Assembly: GCF_002276045.1 (NCBI RefSeq) | Contig: NZ_NQMR01000031.1 | Span: 1 to 64,000 of the forward strand | From: Pseudoalteromonas sp. NBT06-2 | GTDB taxonomy: Bacteria > Pseudomonadota > Gammaproteobacteria > Enterobacterales > Alteromonadaceae | Direction: 5' to 3' | Length of the DNA stretch: 64,000 nucleotides | Part shown: in pieces, positions 1 to 8,452 of the stretch | Position numbering within the stretch: position 1 is the first letter of the stretch | How the letters are laid out: every line of letters starts with the position of its first letter | Position numbers and translations under genes: made by a program | The notes under the pieces: model-generated | Database searches by the model: none | What the model was told of the DNA's origin: nothing | Seen by the model: the letters and a program-made list of their open reading frames with translations, nothing else

Positions 1-191
1 TATATTGAGCGAGAATTGCTGTTTTCATTGCGTCTTAATTGTAAAAATGAAGATTCAATGTTAGCTATATTTTTAGTCTCTAAAATATCACCTTGAAAAG
101 ACGATGAAGCGATTGATGCAAGTATTAACATAGCAAGCATACTTACAACTAATATGACTGTATTTAAAATTAACTTATGCTTAATTAACAT
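1..191 (-). CDS. methyl-accepting chemotaxis protein, N-terminal fragment (runs off left edge)
   Basis: A reading frame on the minus strand starts with ATG at 191 and stays open for 63 codons to the window edge. A good Shine-Dalgarno sequence (AAGGAATT) lies just upstream of the ATG. The predicted protein begins with a short charged stretch (MLIKHK), then one hydrophobic membrane segment (about residues 7-30), then a helical start of a periplasmic region containing LQLRRNE. That arrangement and the LRRNE motif are typical of the ligand-binding helical domain of chemotaxis receptors, which sense signals in the periplasm and signal through CheA in the cytoplasm. The signalling domain is outside the window, so a sensor kinase or diguanylate cyclase with the same sensor domain remains possible. 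Confidence 0.55.
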   Translation of the reverse strand, partial: MLIKHKLILNTVILVVSMLAMLILASIASSSFQGDILETKNIANIESSFLQLRRNENSNSRSI

Positions 192-220
192 AGAATTCCT
201 TGATTAAATGACGTACCGAT

Positions 221-520
221 TATACTCAAGCCACGAGTTTCAAGACTGCTGAGCAACTCATAAGTTAGGCACATCTTTGTATTAATGATTGCTCTCTTAA
301 AAAAAGTGGACCGACAATATGCTCCTGCATTGCTCTAGTACTTACATCCATGTAGGCAAAAACGAGCATGATTTGATCAGAAGTCTCAGCTGGGTTGGTT
401 TAGAAACGTTTTATGCTGCGTTATTGATCTTAAAAAGGGAATTTCTATGTAATCAATGTCTTGCCTAAAGCATTTCTAACTCCAACTGAATCCAGCATAT
501 TGAAGTTATTTTGGTATATA
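221..520. mobile_element. repeat A, divergent full-length copy (MITE-like)
   Basis: This roughly 300-bp non-coding block is a degenerate copy of a repeat found also at 595-853, 5562-5716, 17755-18021 and 48617-48934. It starts with TATACTCAAGCCACgagTTTCAAG-like sequence and ends with GCATATTGAAG...TTGGTATATA, the decayed inverted ends of the family. Internal blocks such as TGCTGAGCAA, GAGCATGATTTG and TCCAACTGAATCC are shared with the other copies. It encodes nothing convincing, so it is probably a non-autonomous miniature transposable element. It is the most diverged full-length copy in the window. Confidence 0.75.
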
Positions 521-594
521 TCTTTAAAAATAAAGGCGGAATTCTATAATATTTGTGATAATAAGTTTAATGTTTTTATAATATTTTTTTAATC

Positions 595-853
595 TTATAC
601 CCAAGCCACTTCAAGATGTGAGGTTCAGGACTGCTGAGCAATTCATGATCTAGGCGCATCTTTGCATTAATGGTTACTAAGATGGAACAACGAGCATGAT
701 TTGCTCAGAAGTCCCTGTAAGGTTGGTTTATAAATACTTTATGTAGCGTTATTGATTTTGAAAAGGGAATAACCATGTTCTTCAATCAATGCCTTGCCTA
801 AAGTATTTCTAATTCCAACTGAATCCTGCATCTTGAAGTGGTTTGGGTATATA
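595..853. mobile_element. repeat A copy (MITE-like)
   Basis: The block begins with TATACCCAAGCCACTTCAAG and ends with the inverted counterpart CTTGAAGTGGTTTGGGTATA. Between these terminal inverted repeats it is nearly identical to the copy at 17755-18021, apart from a short deletion where that copy has CCCTTAAAAAA (near 679). The high identity of these two copies points to recent movement or gene conversion. Flanking TA steps are compatible with TA-target insertion, as in IS630/Tc1-type elements, but the mobilising transposase is not in the window. Confidence 0.85.
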
Positions 854-1135
854 TGGTTAGTTAAATATTCTATTATTAGTGGCTAAGTCGATAAAGGTAT
901 TTAATGAAAACTATGATGGTTTGAATTATTTTCAAAAAGGAATCCCTATATTTTTAACACTAAAGGAGTAGTTGCTTATACCAGTTCAAATAAATATATG
1001 ATCAATCTAAATGGTGTAAATATACAATAGCTGCGTTTCTTTCAATCCCAATAGCCCGTTATTGTTGAATCAAGCGCTTTACTATTGAAAATTTATCCTA
1101 ATTTATATTAGATCACTTAGTTAATAGAATTGGTA
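854..1135. other. intergenic stretch without a recognised gene
   Basis: Apart from the two repeat A copies upstream, no reading frame with a credible start or family resemblance is visible here. The stretch is AT-rich and separates the repeats from the 3' end of the solute-binding protein gene. No clear terminator was identified. Confidence 0.5.
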
Positions 1136-1888
1136 TTAATTATTATTTTTATTGAAAAAACCAAGTTTTTCGAGATAGTTTTGGTAAACAAGTTGGTACT
1201 TACCACTGTTTTTATATTTAATGAGTGCTTCATTAAATTCATCACATAGCTTTTGATCATTAAAACCCATTGAACTGGCAACTGATGGGAAAATATCATG
1301 GATCTCGAAATCATTAGGCTTTAAATTATCTTTTGTATAATTTTTTAGGCTATGTAAAAAAATATATTTGTCACCAATACTCACATCAACCATATCATTT
1401 GATAATAACTTTGCTTGCTCTAATGGCTGAGCGACTTCTTTGTAGTATTTACTGAGTAATACCGCTTGTTTATATTCACGGCCTAAAAGTAACATTGCTC
1501 TTTGATAAGAGACTACAGATTTCTCTTTCAAATCAGATACCGAGTTTATAGTGTAATGTTTTGATTTTAGTGAGATTGCAACATCTGAATATGTAAAAAT
1601 GGGCAATGTTAAACACCCTTGTATTTCATTCTTTGAAAAAATATTTGCCGCGCCATCAATGGTCTGTGCATTGAGTTCTCGTACTAATCTGGCATTTGAA
1701 AACATGTAACGATAATTGATATTTCTATTTGGAATATATGTGTATACACCATCAATTAAATCTTTAAATAATGCGGGTTTATTTTTTTCTGAAAATAAAG
1801 GCTCAAAATTACCAAGCGCTATAGTTAAACTTTTTGCTTGAATATTAAATGTAAAGAAGAAGATTACAAGAACGATACAATATGCCAA
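1136..1888 (-). CDS. periplasmic solute-binding protein, SBP family 3 type
   Basis: The product (about 250 residues) has a hydrophobic leader ending in NIQA, a likely signal peptidase site, followed by SLTIALGNFEPLF. That is the usual opening of family 3 solute-binding proteins of amino-acid ABC transporters and of orphan periplasmic sensors. Length and the C-terminal YKNSGKYQLVYQNYLEKLG segment (helical end of lobe 1) also fit. It should act in the periplasm. No ABC permease or ATPase gene is adjacent, so it may be an orphan binding protein. The start is uncertain: the frame opens at TTG (1886-1888), giving a leader with no positive charge, while the in-frame sequence upstream (to a stop at 1943-1945) adds lysines but offers no ATG. 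A nine-T run at 1896-1904 may hide a frameshift that removed the native start. Confidence 0.7.
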   Translation of the reverse strand: MAYCIVLVIFFFTFNIQAKSLTIALGNFEPLFSEKNKPALFKDLIDGVYTYIPNRNINYRYMFSNARLVRELNAQTIDGAANIFSKNEIQGCLTLPIFTYSDVAISLKSKHYTINSVSDLKEKSVVSYQRAMLLLGREYKQAVLLSKYYKEVAQPLEQAKLLSNDMVDVSIGDKYIFLHSLKNYTKDNLKPNDFEIHDIFPSVASSMGFNDQKLCDEFNEALIKYKNSGKYQLVYQNYLEKLGFFNKNNN

Positions 1889-2117
1889 TTTAGTATTTTT
1901 TTTTATTTGATTATCCGCCCCGAATCTAATACTAAATACGTATTACATCTCTTTTTCACAATATGAAGTCATTGTTGATCATTTTATTATTAAAAGCTAA
2001 ATATAAAAAGAATTAATTGCATTTCATGTTCGATAAGTTAAGGTTAAGATAATGTGATTTAATAGCGCTTACAGCTTATAAAATACGTAACTCCTAGGTA
2101 ATAAACAAAATAATTAA

Positions 2118-3644
2118 ATGAAAAATAAAAAAAGTAAATGGCAATTAGCGACATATCAAACTGAAAGGCTCTCAGCTATTCCTAGTATGGCTAGTGCTGT
2201 TTCTAAAAAAATATCGTCTTTTATGTTAGCTCATAGAAAAATGGTAGACGAGGCAAGTTTATTTTTTGAAACTTATAAGTGTGATTTGTTAAAATTAACA
2301 AAATTAAAAAAAAACCTAGTAAATTATACTGAACAGATAGATATAATTAATGACTATAAAAAAGAACATGGCAAACTACCACAAATTGTAAATCAGAGCT
2401 CTACAGATAAATACCTTACACAACTATATAAATTAGAACAACAGATTAAAAATGAATACACATCGCTTCACTCTTTATTGTTGCAACAAAAAATAAATCG
2501 TTTTGAAGCTTTAGATCATTTAACCGACAATATGCTTGATTTACTTAATAATCAACGTATTTTTAGCCAGTTTTTAGGTACAATTGTATTGTCTACTCCG
2601 TTACCTGATGAAGGAGTACGTTGCATTCGAAATGAAAAATTTAAACCAATTTATATTGCTGGCTTAGTTGTTGCTCTTTTTGAAGAAATCAGATTAACAC
2701 GTGACTTTAAGAATGCATATTTAAATGAATGCATGAAAGATATGTTTGATAATAATACAGATAGTTTTATGGCATTAGAGCAAAATGCGTTGTCAAATGA
2801 AGTTATGGCACAATATAGAGAGGATGTATTAAAACCCATTGCTAAAGCCGCATTATTACAATCTATTGGCAGCTATGCCCCTGAAGCACAGGATGTTTTT
2901 TCGGGAGACCGATACCGCATGCTTACCGTAACAGAAAGAAAACAGTTACTTGAAATAGTCAGATTAAAATCTATTGATTATTTTAAATTTGGTATCGGTG
3001 TTCCAGAACGAAAAGCAAATACCCATGAAGAAAGGCTTGAACATACTCAATTTGAACAAAAGAAACAGTCTTTTATATTATCTTTTTTTGCAAAAGAAAA
3101 TATTGATAATAGCGAGCTTCACAAGTTACTTCGGATCCCACTTATTTATTCTTCTTTTATGGTTTCAACTAAGCCTGAATTTAACTATAAAAAAATATAT
3201 ACAGCATATGATACATTAAAAGAAAGTGCGATGAATAAAGAAACAGATCCGCTTTTTACTAAGTTGTTTTTGTCTATGGTAGGATATTTTCCCCTTGGCA
3301 GTGGCATATATTTTATAAGCCAAGAAACACATGTGATTGAAAAAGGAATTGTATCCTCATTATATCCAGCTAATCCTTATGGGCCTATTTGCAAACAAAT
3401 TACACGTCAGCAAATCAAATCACTGAGCCAAAAGGAAGTTATTGTATCATCTAATACTAATGTATTTTTTACAAATACACGATTGAAATCTGAATTTGAA
3501 CCTGAATTTTATAATTTAAAATATAAAAATACCTATACGTGGAATGCAAATGAAGTTTGGGAAGTGCAAATTCCCGCTTTAGAATTTTGGCGAAAAGATG
3601 GTACGCGTAAGCGCAATGACTTTTTATTAACTAACCTGAAGTGA
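2118..3644 (+). CDS. large cytoplasmic protein, possibly a degenerate HD-GYP relative
   Basis: The 508-residue product has no signal peptide or membrane segment. Its first 140 residues are lysine-rich and helical. The C-terminal half contains blocks that recall HD-GYP phosphodiesterases of c-di-GMP: an IGSYAPEA segment (about 290), LLRIPLIYSSFMVSTKPEFNY with IYTAYDTLKE behind it, and the tail motif MVGYFPLGSGIYFI followed by NPYGPI, resembling the vGiYPvGs..V..NP tail of that family. The HD and GYP metal-binding motifs themselves are not visible, so activity is doubtful and a receptor or structural role is possible. This relation is my inference. The TGA stop uses the first base of the inverted repeat of the IS remnant downstream, so the native C-terminus may have been altered. 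It stands alone, plus strand, opposite in direction to the EPS genes. Confidence 0.55.
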   Translation: MKNKKSKWQLATYQTERLSAIPSMASAVSKKISSFMLAHRKMVDEASLFFETYKCDLLKLTKLKKNLVNYTEQIDIINDYKKEHGKLPQIVNQSSTDKYLTQLYKLEQQIKNEYTSLHSLLLQQKINRFEALDHLTDNMLDLLNNQRIFSQFLGTIVLSTPLPDEGVRCIRNEKFKPIYIAGLVVALFEEIRLTRDFKNAYLNECMKDMFDNNTDSFMALEQNALSNEVMAQYREDVLKPIAKAALLQSIGSYAPEAQDVFSGDRYRMLTVTERKQLLEIVRLKSIDYFKFGIGVPERKANTHEERLEHTQFEQKKQSFILSFFAKENIDNSELHKLLRIPLIYSSFMVSTKPEFNYKKIYTAYDTLKESAMNKETDPLFTKLFLSMVGYFPLGSGIYFISQETHVIEKGIVSSLYPANPYGPICKQITRQQIKSLSQKEVIVSSNTNVFFTNTRLKSEFEPEFYNLKYKNTYTWNANEVWEVQIPALEFWRKDGTRKRNDFLLTNLK

Positions 3645-4766
3645 TGTATTAGTGTGATTACCAAGCGACTTTGTCGTAAGTAACATAACAGCAAGTCTTA
3701 ACCATACACTGTGAACTCCATTTGGGCTAATATCAATACCAAGCGCTTCTGTCAGCTTCATGGTTACTTTCTGCTCACCTTCGATTGCCATATCTACACA
3801 GTTTTCATGACGTATATTTGGTATTTCTTGCCGCTTCAATGCATCTTCACCGCCTTGTTTAAGCAGCTTCAGATGACGATAAGTAGTGTCAAGGGAGACG
3901 CCACTTTGGCGTGATGCCTCGCTTACATTACCCAGCTTTTCAACCAAGGCTAGTACCTCTAATTTCTTCTGTATTTCCAAGTCTTCTGCTACGAGCTTAC
4001 TCGGCTCGTTGCCCTCTGACACCTTGAGTTTTCGTCCTGCAAAGTGAGCAGTAAAGCCCTTATTGCTGGTTTTTCTGATTTCAATTTTTTGATTGGCAAT
4101 TGAATGCTTAAGCGGTGAATCGCTTAGATAAAACTTGTTACCATAACTGAATGTATGGTCGTTTCGTATTTTTCGGTGCTCTTTAATCACACAGATATCA
4201 TCAAGGTTGGTGTGCTTGTTTAGTGCTGTGAACTCCGATGCTTGATGTTTTGATTTTACTTGAATCTGAGATTGCCAAAATTGCGGAATAAACACATGCT
4301 TGAGGTAAGCATTAGCGCTTGCTAAGTCTTTGATGTTATTAAGTCTTAGCTCTGGCATCAAGCGGTCTTGTAAGGTATCGAAAGCACGTTCAACGCGCGC
4401 TTTACATGATGAATATCATGGGCTCAACCACGTAGCGTCTCACGTTTTACACTAATGTTTTCATTTACTTCTAGCTGCTCAGCTAAGTGAAATAAATTCA
4501 AATCAAAATATTTCTCTTTGATTAAAGCCTGTACTTCAATTTTTAATTGAAGCAGGCGTTTTATTCGGTGGCGATTTACTGAATAGCTTAGCTGCATTAC
4601 CAATTGTTATTCGGCCTTCAACCACTTTAGCAATAATATCAACGGTGAGTTGAGCTTTTGAATCCATCACTATCATCCTCAACATCCCCTTAGTATTAAA
4701 AAAAAACACTAACAGAGATGTATAAAAAGAGACCGACAGTCTCCCTTGGTAATCACACTAATACAT
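3644..4766 (-). mobile_element. decayed ISNCY-like insertion element with inverted ends
   Basis: The element is bounded by inverted repeats. The left end reads ATGTATTAGTGTGATTACC from 3644, and the right end, read on the opposite strand from 4766, begins with the same bases; matching continues discontinuously to about 33 bp (both ends share AAG, then TGTCG further in). The interior holds a broken transposase gene on the minus strand. No clear target-site duplication is seen. The element lies directly against, and truncates, an IS256-family remnant on its right, so it probably inserted into that older element or arose with a deletion. Confidence 0.75.
3645..4667 (-). pseudogene. ISNCY-family transposase pseudogene with HTH/IS481-like C-terminus
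   Basis: The gene opens at ATG 4667 with MDSKAQLTVDIIAKVVEG, typical of ISNCY-family N-termini. It then loses the reading frame after about 40 codons, and resumes in other frames (segments like IEVQALIKEKYFD and ENISVKRETLRG) before a stop. A large part of the catalytic core is missing between about 4390 and 4440. The distal part, 3645-4361, is open for 244 codons and carries MPELRLNNIKDLASANAYL, an ISNCY hallmark. Then comes a helix-turn-helix-rich tail (LGNVSEASRQSGVSLDTTYRH ... DISPNGVHSVWLR) resembling the N-terminal part of IS481-type transposases. The last 15 codons read through into the inverted repeat. It is certainly non-functional. Confidence 0.75.
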
Positions 4767-4941
4767 TTTACTGCTTGTTCCATTTCTACGGTTAGTTGCA
4801 GGATCAGCTTCTAAGTGTTGATCTAATTCAGTTGTTAAAGCCGCTTCGGTAAGCTGTTTAACTAAAACGCTTATTACCAGTTAGTTTTTTTCCTGCTTGA
4901 AGTTCTTTAAGAGCTTGATCAAAATCAAATGTATTGCTCAT
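4767..4941 (-). pseudogene. IS256-family transposase remnant (N-terminus only)
   Basis: On the minus strand an ATG at 4941, preceded by a ribosome-binding AAGGAATT, starts MSNTFDFDQALKELQAGKKL, the characteristic opening of mutator-type (IS256) transposases. The frame is lost after about 28 codons. The next frame continues with VKQLTEAALTTELDQHLEAD and NRRNGTSSK, again IS256-like. The fragment stops where the inverted end of the neighbouring ISNCY-like element begins. The outer sequence to about 4995 (CAGATTTATGAACACTACCG) may be the original left end of the IS256 element. Confidence 0.75.
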
Positions 4942-5001
4942 GTGTAATTCCTTTTTAACGATTCTACTGAAATGACACAGATTTATGAACACTACCGATT
5001 T

Positions 5002-5475
5002 TTAATTCAATGTTGATTTAAACCAATCCCAAACTCCAAAAGAAAAGTCTGTAAATATATTTATTCCAAGTGCCGATTTAACTAAATATAGAATCAAAAC
5101 TCCTAAAGCGGTACAAAAAGTTAAAAATACAGTACAAAATAATGCTTGAGCTAATAAACTTAACTGTTTTTCCCCTCTTGTTAACTCTCTTAAGTTTCGC
5201 CCTGCAACAAAAACATAATAATATCGATAACGAAAAAACTTAATCGTGCTTCGAAAGTCAATTGCATGCTTGCCCCAACTTCTCGCACTAACAGCTATTT
5301 TTAAATTTGCTAACTGCTCTTCAGTGAAACTATCTTGGACCTCTATGGGCATTTTTTCCAGTAATTTTTTTATATCACGATTACATTTTAGCTTTTCTCT
5401 AATTTCCTTATTTTTATCTTCGAAACTTTCTTTTTGCTTCTTTTGAGTCTTACGTTCACTATTTAAAATATTCAT
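5002..5475 (-). CDS. small inner-membrane protein of EPS loci, unknown function
   Basis: The 157-residue protein has a highly charged N-terminus (about 35 residues rich in Lys and Glu), an amphipathic middle containing ARSWGKHAIDFR, and two close hydrophobic stretches (about residues 103-140) before an aromatic end GVWDWFKSTLN. I recognise this layout from proteins found near Wzz/Wzc genes in Vibrio and Shewanella EPS clusters. They are often mislabelled as 3-phosphoshikimate 1-carboxyvinyltransferase, although nothing here resembles that enzyme (normally over 400 residues). It lies downstream of the wzc-like gene in the same direction, separated by about 250 bp that hold a repeat A fragment, so co-transcription may have been disturbed. 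A role in EPS export or its regulation is only a context inference. Confidence 0.6.
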   Translation of the reverse strand: MNILNSERKTQKKQKESFEDKNKEIREKLKCNRDIKKLLEKMPIEVQDSFTEEQLANLKIAVSARSWGKHAIDFRSTIKFFRYRYYYVFVAGRNLRELTRGEKQLSLLAQALFCTVFLTFCTALGVLILYLVKSALGINIFTDFSFGVWDWFKSTLN

Positions 5476-5561
5476 TTCTCGCCCAAGATGAAGATGATTT
5501 TTTATACTTTTGATTAAAGTTTATCTGAATACATACTATATCTACTAATCCATATTAATTT

Positions 5562-5716
5562 GTATATACCCAAGCCACTTCAAGATATGAGTTGCAGGAT
5601 TGCTGAGCAGTTCATCATCTAGCCACATCTTTGTATTAATAGGTTACTCCCTCAAAAAAGGTAGTTCGGTAATATGATCCTGCATTGCTCTAGCATCTAC
5701 ATCCATGCAGGCAATA
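5562..5716. mobile_element. repeat A, 5'-terminal half only
   Basis: The sequence starts with TATACCCAAGCCACTTCAAG and follows the longer repeat A version through CTGCATTGCTCTAGCATCTACATCC-like internal sequence. It stops after CATGCAGGCAA, about ten bases from the stop codon of the wzc-like gene. The second half and the distal inverted end are missing. A deletion that joined the middle of the repeat to the end of the wzc gene is the simplest explanation. Confidence 0.75.
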
Positions 5717-5724
5717 AAGAACTA

Positions 5725-7926
5725 TCATACTTTACTAGTATTATTCGTATTGCCATATTCATAAAGAGCATATTGATCTTTACTAACTGTGTTCATATCT
5801 AATTGATTTAATACAACGCCACCTACTTTTGCATTTACTTGTAATAGCTTATCGATACCCGTTTTTACAATACCTATTTGTGTATCATCTGACTTAACAA
5901 CATACAAAATAGAATCTGCGTATTTAGATATAATTAATGCATCACTCACTATCTGTAATGGTGCAGTATCTATCACAACCTTATCAAATTTAATTTTAAC
6001 CATTTCTAAAATCAGACCAAACTTATCTAATGATAAAAGCTCTAGTGAGTTTGATTGCAAATGACCGCATGGCATAATTGAAACACCTGATTTTTCATCA
6101 ATATATATACAATCTTCAAGCTTTTCAGTACCAGCGATTAAATTTGCTATTCCAGGATGATGTGCCGGAATACCATATTTTTTGTATAAACTTGGTTTTC
6201 GTATATCTGCATCAATCAAAATAACATTTTCAATTTGAGCTAAAGCTGTAGCTAAATTAACTGAAACTACACTTTTACCTTCATTTGGTAGTGAAGATGT
6301 CACTTCAATAACTTTATTACCGGAATCTAAATGTGTTAATAAAAAATTAGTCCTCAAAGTTCTTACCGATTCTGAAAAGTTTTTTTCTGAAGAATCAAAA
6401 AATTGATGCGTATTTAAATCTTGACCTTTTTCTAACTGCAGTAAAGGTAATGTGCCCAATAATCGTTGTGATAGAATCTCTTCCACATCAGAAGCACTTT
6501 TAAATGTATCGTTTAATAGCTCTCTAATAATTGCTAAACCAATTGCAAACGCTAAAGAAAAAATAAATGCAATTAATATCAATTTCTTTTTATTTGGTTT
6601 AATTGGATAGCGAGGTTCCATCGCTTTTTCGATAAATATGACTGGTTCCGAATTAAAATCCCCCGTTACTTGTGTTTCTTTTGAACGTCTTAAAAATTGA
6701 TTAAATAAATTTGTATTCGCCTCAACATCACGTAATAACTGATGAAACTTGAGTTCTTTTTTGGTTATTTTTTGATATTTTGCTCTTGTAAAAGATAGCT
6801 CTTTTAGTAATCTTTTAAGCTTACCTTCTAAATTTAAAACAGATTGATCAACACTACCTATAAAACCTGTAATTTTATTATTTAAACGGCCTCTTAAAAG
6901 ATTAACTTCTTCTAAAGCAGCTAACATTACGGGATGTTTTGGTCCATATATTCGAGACAACTCCGCACTTTTCAATTCTGAATTTAATAACTGCTCATTT
7001 GCATTTTTAATTGACTCATGATCTTTTAATTCAGAAATGAATTTTAACTTATCACTTATTTCTTGCTTGTTTATAAGTTGAGCGATTGTTTTAAATTTCA
7101 TCAATTCACTTCTCGTCTCACTTAATTGTTCTGTCAATAATGTCACTTCATTATCAACCATAGTGACAGCACCTTCTATATCAACTAAATCTTCCTGTTC
7201 ACGATATCTTTGTAACTTTTCTTCCGATTCGTCTAATCTAACTCTTAACTCATCTAATCGACCACCTAACCACTGAGAAGCTTTTTCAGTTATTCCTAAC
7301 TTCGCTGCTATTTGTGTTTCAATATATATTTCACCAACAGCATTTGCTGCTGCAGCTGCAATTTCAGCATTTCCATGTTCAAAATATATGTCAACTAAAT
7401 GACTCCAGCCTACGCGCTTTATGTTTAAACTTTTCTGAAAAATAATTATTTTTCTTTGTGTCTCATAAAGCGCGAGTTTTTCTTTAGGTAAATTGATTTT
7501 TTCTTTTTTTTGTAAAAATGGAATGCTATTTTGCAATCTTCCTAATAACCCTAATTTTTCTGAACTTTTTTGATCCGTTGATTTATACATATCAAGTTTT
7601 TCTATTACTTTTCTAGCGATGTCTCCTGACTTTAATAACTCTAATTGAGTGATTCCATACTCAAGCCTTTGTGTATTTACTGCATACACTTCTTTAACAG
7701 AAACAGCTTGAACTCTTGCTGAATTAAATAAAATTGTCGCTTTTGCTTGATATATTGACTTTTTCGTTGCCAAAATGATAGCTGCTACAAGAGTAACTAA
7801 AACTGCAAAACTAATTATTATAAATTTATATTTTAATACGGTTTTTAATAAACGCTTTACATCTAAACTTTTTGCTTTGTTAGCTGTGACGTACTCTTGA
7901 ACATTTATGTTCGACTGAGTTCCCAT
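5725..7926 (-). CDS. wzc: Wzc-like polysaccharide co-polymerase and tyrosine autokinase
   Basis: The 733-residue product has the PCP-2a layout. It has an N-terminal Wzz domain with a membrane segment (about residues 33-53), a long periplasmic coiled-coil part, a second membrane segment (KKLILIAFIFSLAFAIGLAII), and a cytoplasmic BY-kinase domain. The kinase shows a Walker A loop SLPNEGKSVV, a Walker A' box VILIDADIRKP and a Walker B box VVIDTAP. It would control chain length and, by cycles of phosphorylation, the Wza export pore. The C-terminal tail has only three clustered tyrosines (YALYEYG), fewer than in Wzc of enterobacteria. The start ATG overlaps the TAA of the upstream wza-like gene (TAATG), indicating translational coupling. 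A repeat A fragment ends about ten bases past the stop. Confidence 0.93.
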   Translation of the reverse strand: MGTQSNINVQEYVTANKAKSLDVKRLLKTVLKYKFIIISFAVLVTLVAAIILATKKSIYQAKATILFNSARVQAVSVKEVYAVNTQRLEYGITQLELLKSGDIARKVIEKLDMYKSTDQKSSEKLGLLGRLQNSIPFLQKKEKINLPKEKLALYETQRKIIIFQKSLNIKRVGWSHLVDIYFEHGNAEIAAAAANAVGEIYIETQIAAKLGITEKASQWLGGRLDELRVRLDESEEKLQRYREQEDLVDIEGAVTMVDNEVTLLTEQLSETRSELMKFKTIAQLINKQEISDKLKFISELKDHESIKNANEQLLNSELKSAELSRIYGPKHPVMLAALEEVNLLRGRLNNKITGFIGSVDQSVLNLEGKLKRLLKELSFTRAKYQKITKKELKFHQLLRDVEANTNLFNQFLRRSKETQVTGDFNSEPVIFIEKAMEPRYPIKPNKKKLILIAFIFSLAFAIGLAIIRELLNDTFKSASDVEEILSQRLLGTLPLLQLEKGQDLNTHQFFDSSEKNFSESVRTLRTNFLLTHLDSGNKVIEVTSSLPNEGKSVVSVNLATALAQIENVILIDADIRKPSLYKKYGIPAHHPGIANLIAGTEKLEDCIYIDEKSGVSIMPCGHLQSNSLELLSLDKFGLILEMVKIKFDKVVIDTAPLQIVSDALIISKYADSILYVVKSDDTQIGIVKTGIDKLLQVNAKVGGVVLNQLDMNTVSKDQYALYEYGNTNNTSKV

Positions 7927-8444
7927 TAGAAAAACCTTTGCTCTATTGTGATAGTATCGCCTGCATTAACTTTTGTATTAAGAGATGCTTGTATTCGTAT
8001 GTTTTTATCCCCTTCTTTAAAAATAAATATTTTTTCTTTAGAAGCTCTTTCGGTCAATCCACTAGCAAGTGCAACAGCTTGATTAATAGTCATTCCTGGT
8101 TGATAAGAGTACCCTCCAGGAGTTCTCACCTCACCATGAATATAAAAAGCTCTATATTTTGTGATATGCACAAAAACACTCGGTTTAATTAAATAATCAC
8201 CATTTAATCGGGCATAAATATTATTTTGTAGTTGCTTAGCGGTTAATCCTGAAATTATAATTTCCCCCAAGAATGGATAGTTGATTTTACCGCTATTTCC
8301 AATTCGGGTATTTAAAGTCAGATCATCTTGCCCATAGACTTTTATTTCAACATGATCTCCTGGACCTAAAATGTATTCGTTGTCAGCAAAAACTTTAAAT
8401 TGAATCAGTAAAACTGAACACACTAAATATAAAAAAACTTTCAT
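7926..8444 (-). CDS. wza: Wza-like polysaccharide export protein (short type)
   Basis: The protein (172 residues) starts with a signal peptide ending near KVFA. The polysaccharide-export motif YILGPGDHVEIKVYGQDDL follows directly, then one SLBB-like soluble ligand-binding beta-grasp domain (FYIHGEVRTPGGYSYQPGMT). It lacks a lipobox cysteine and the long C-terminal helix that forms the outer-membrane pore in E. coli Wza (about 380 residues). Such short versions occur in EPS loci where a separate outer-membrane protein, probably the EpsL-like barrel encoded next door, completes the export route. The gene overlaps wzc by one base and follows the barrel gene with a gap of 8 bp, so the three are almost certainly co-transcribed. 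Confidence 0.88.
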   Translation of the reverse strand: MKVFLYLVCSVLLIQFKVFADNEYILGPGDHVEIKVYGQDDLTLNTRIGNSGKINYPFLGEIIISGLTAKQLQNNIYARLNGDYLIKPSVFVHITKYRAFYIHGEVRTPGGYSYQPGMTINQAVALASGLTERASKEKIFIFKEGDKNIRIQASLNTKVNAGDTITIEQRFF

Positions 8445-8452
8445 GATTTCCC

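Noticed and set aside
3627..3644. C-terminal end of the ISNCY-type transposase frame overlapping the 508-residue gene.
   Set aside because: The last codons of that minus-strand frame read through the inverted repeat into host DNA and are not part of the transposase.
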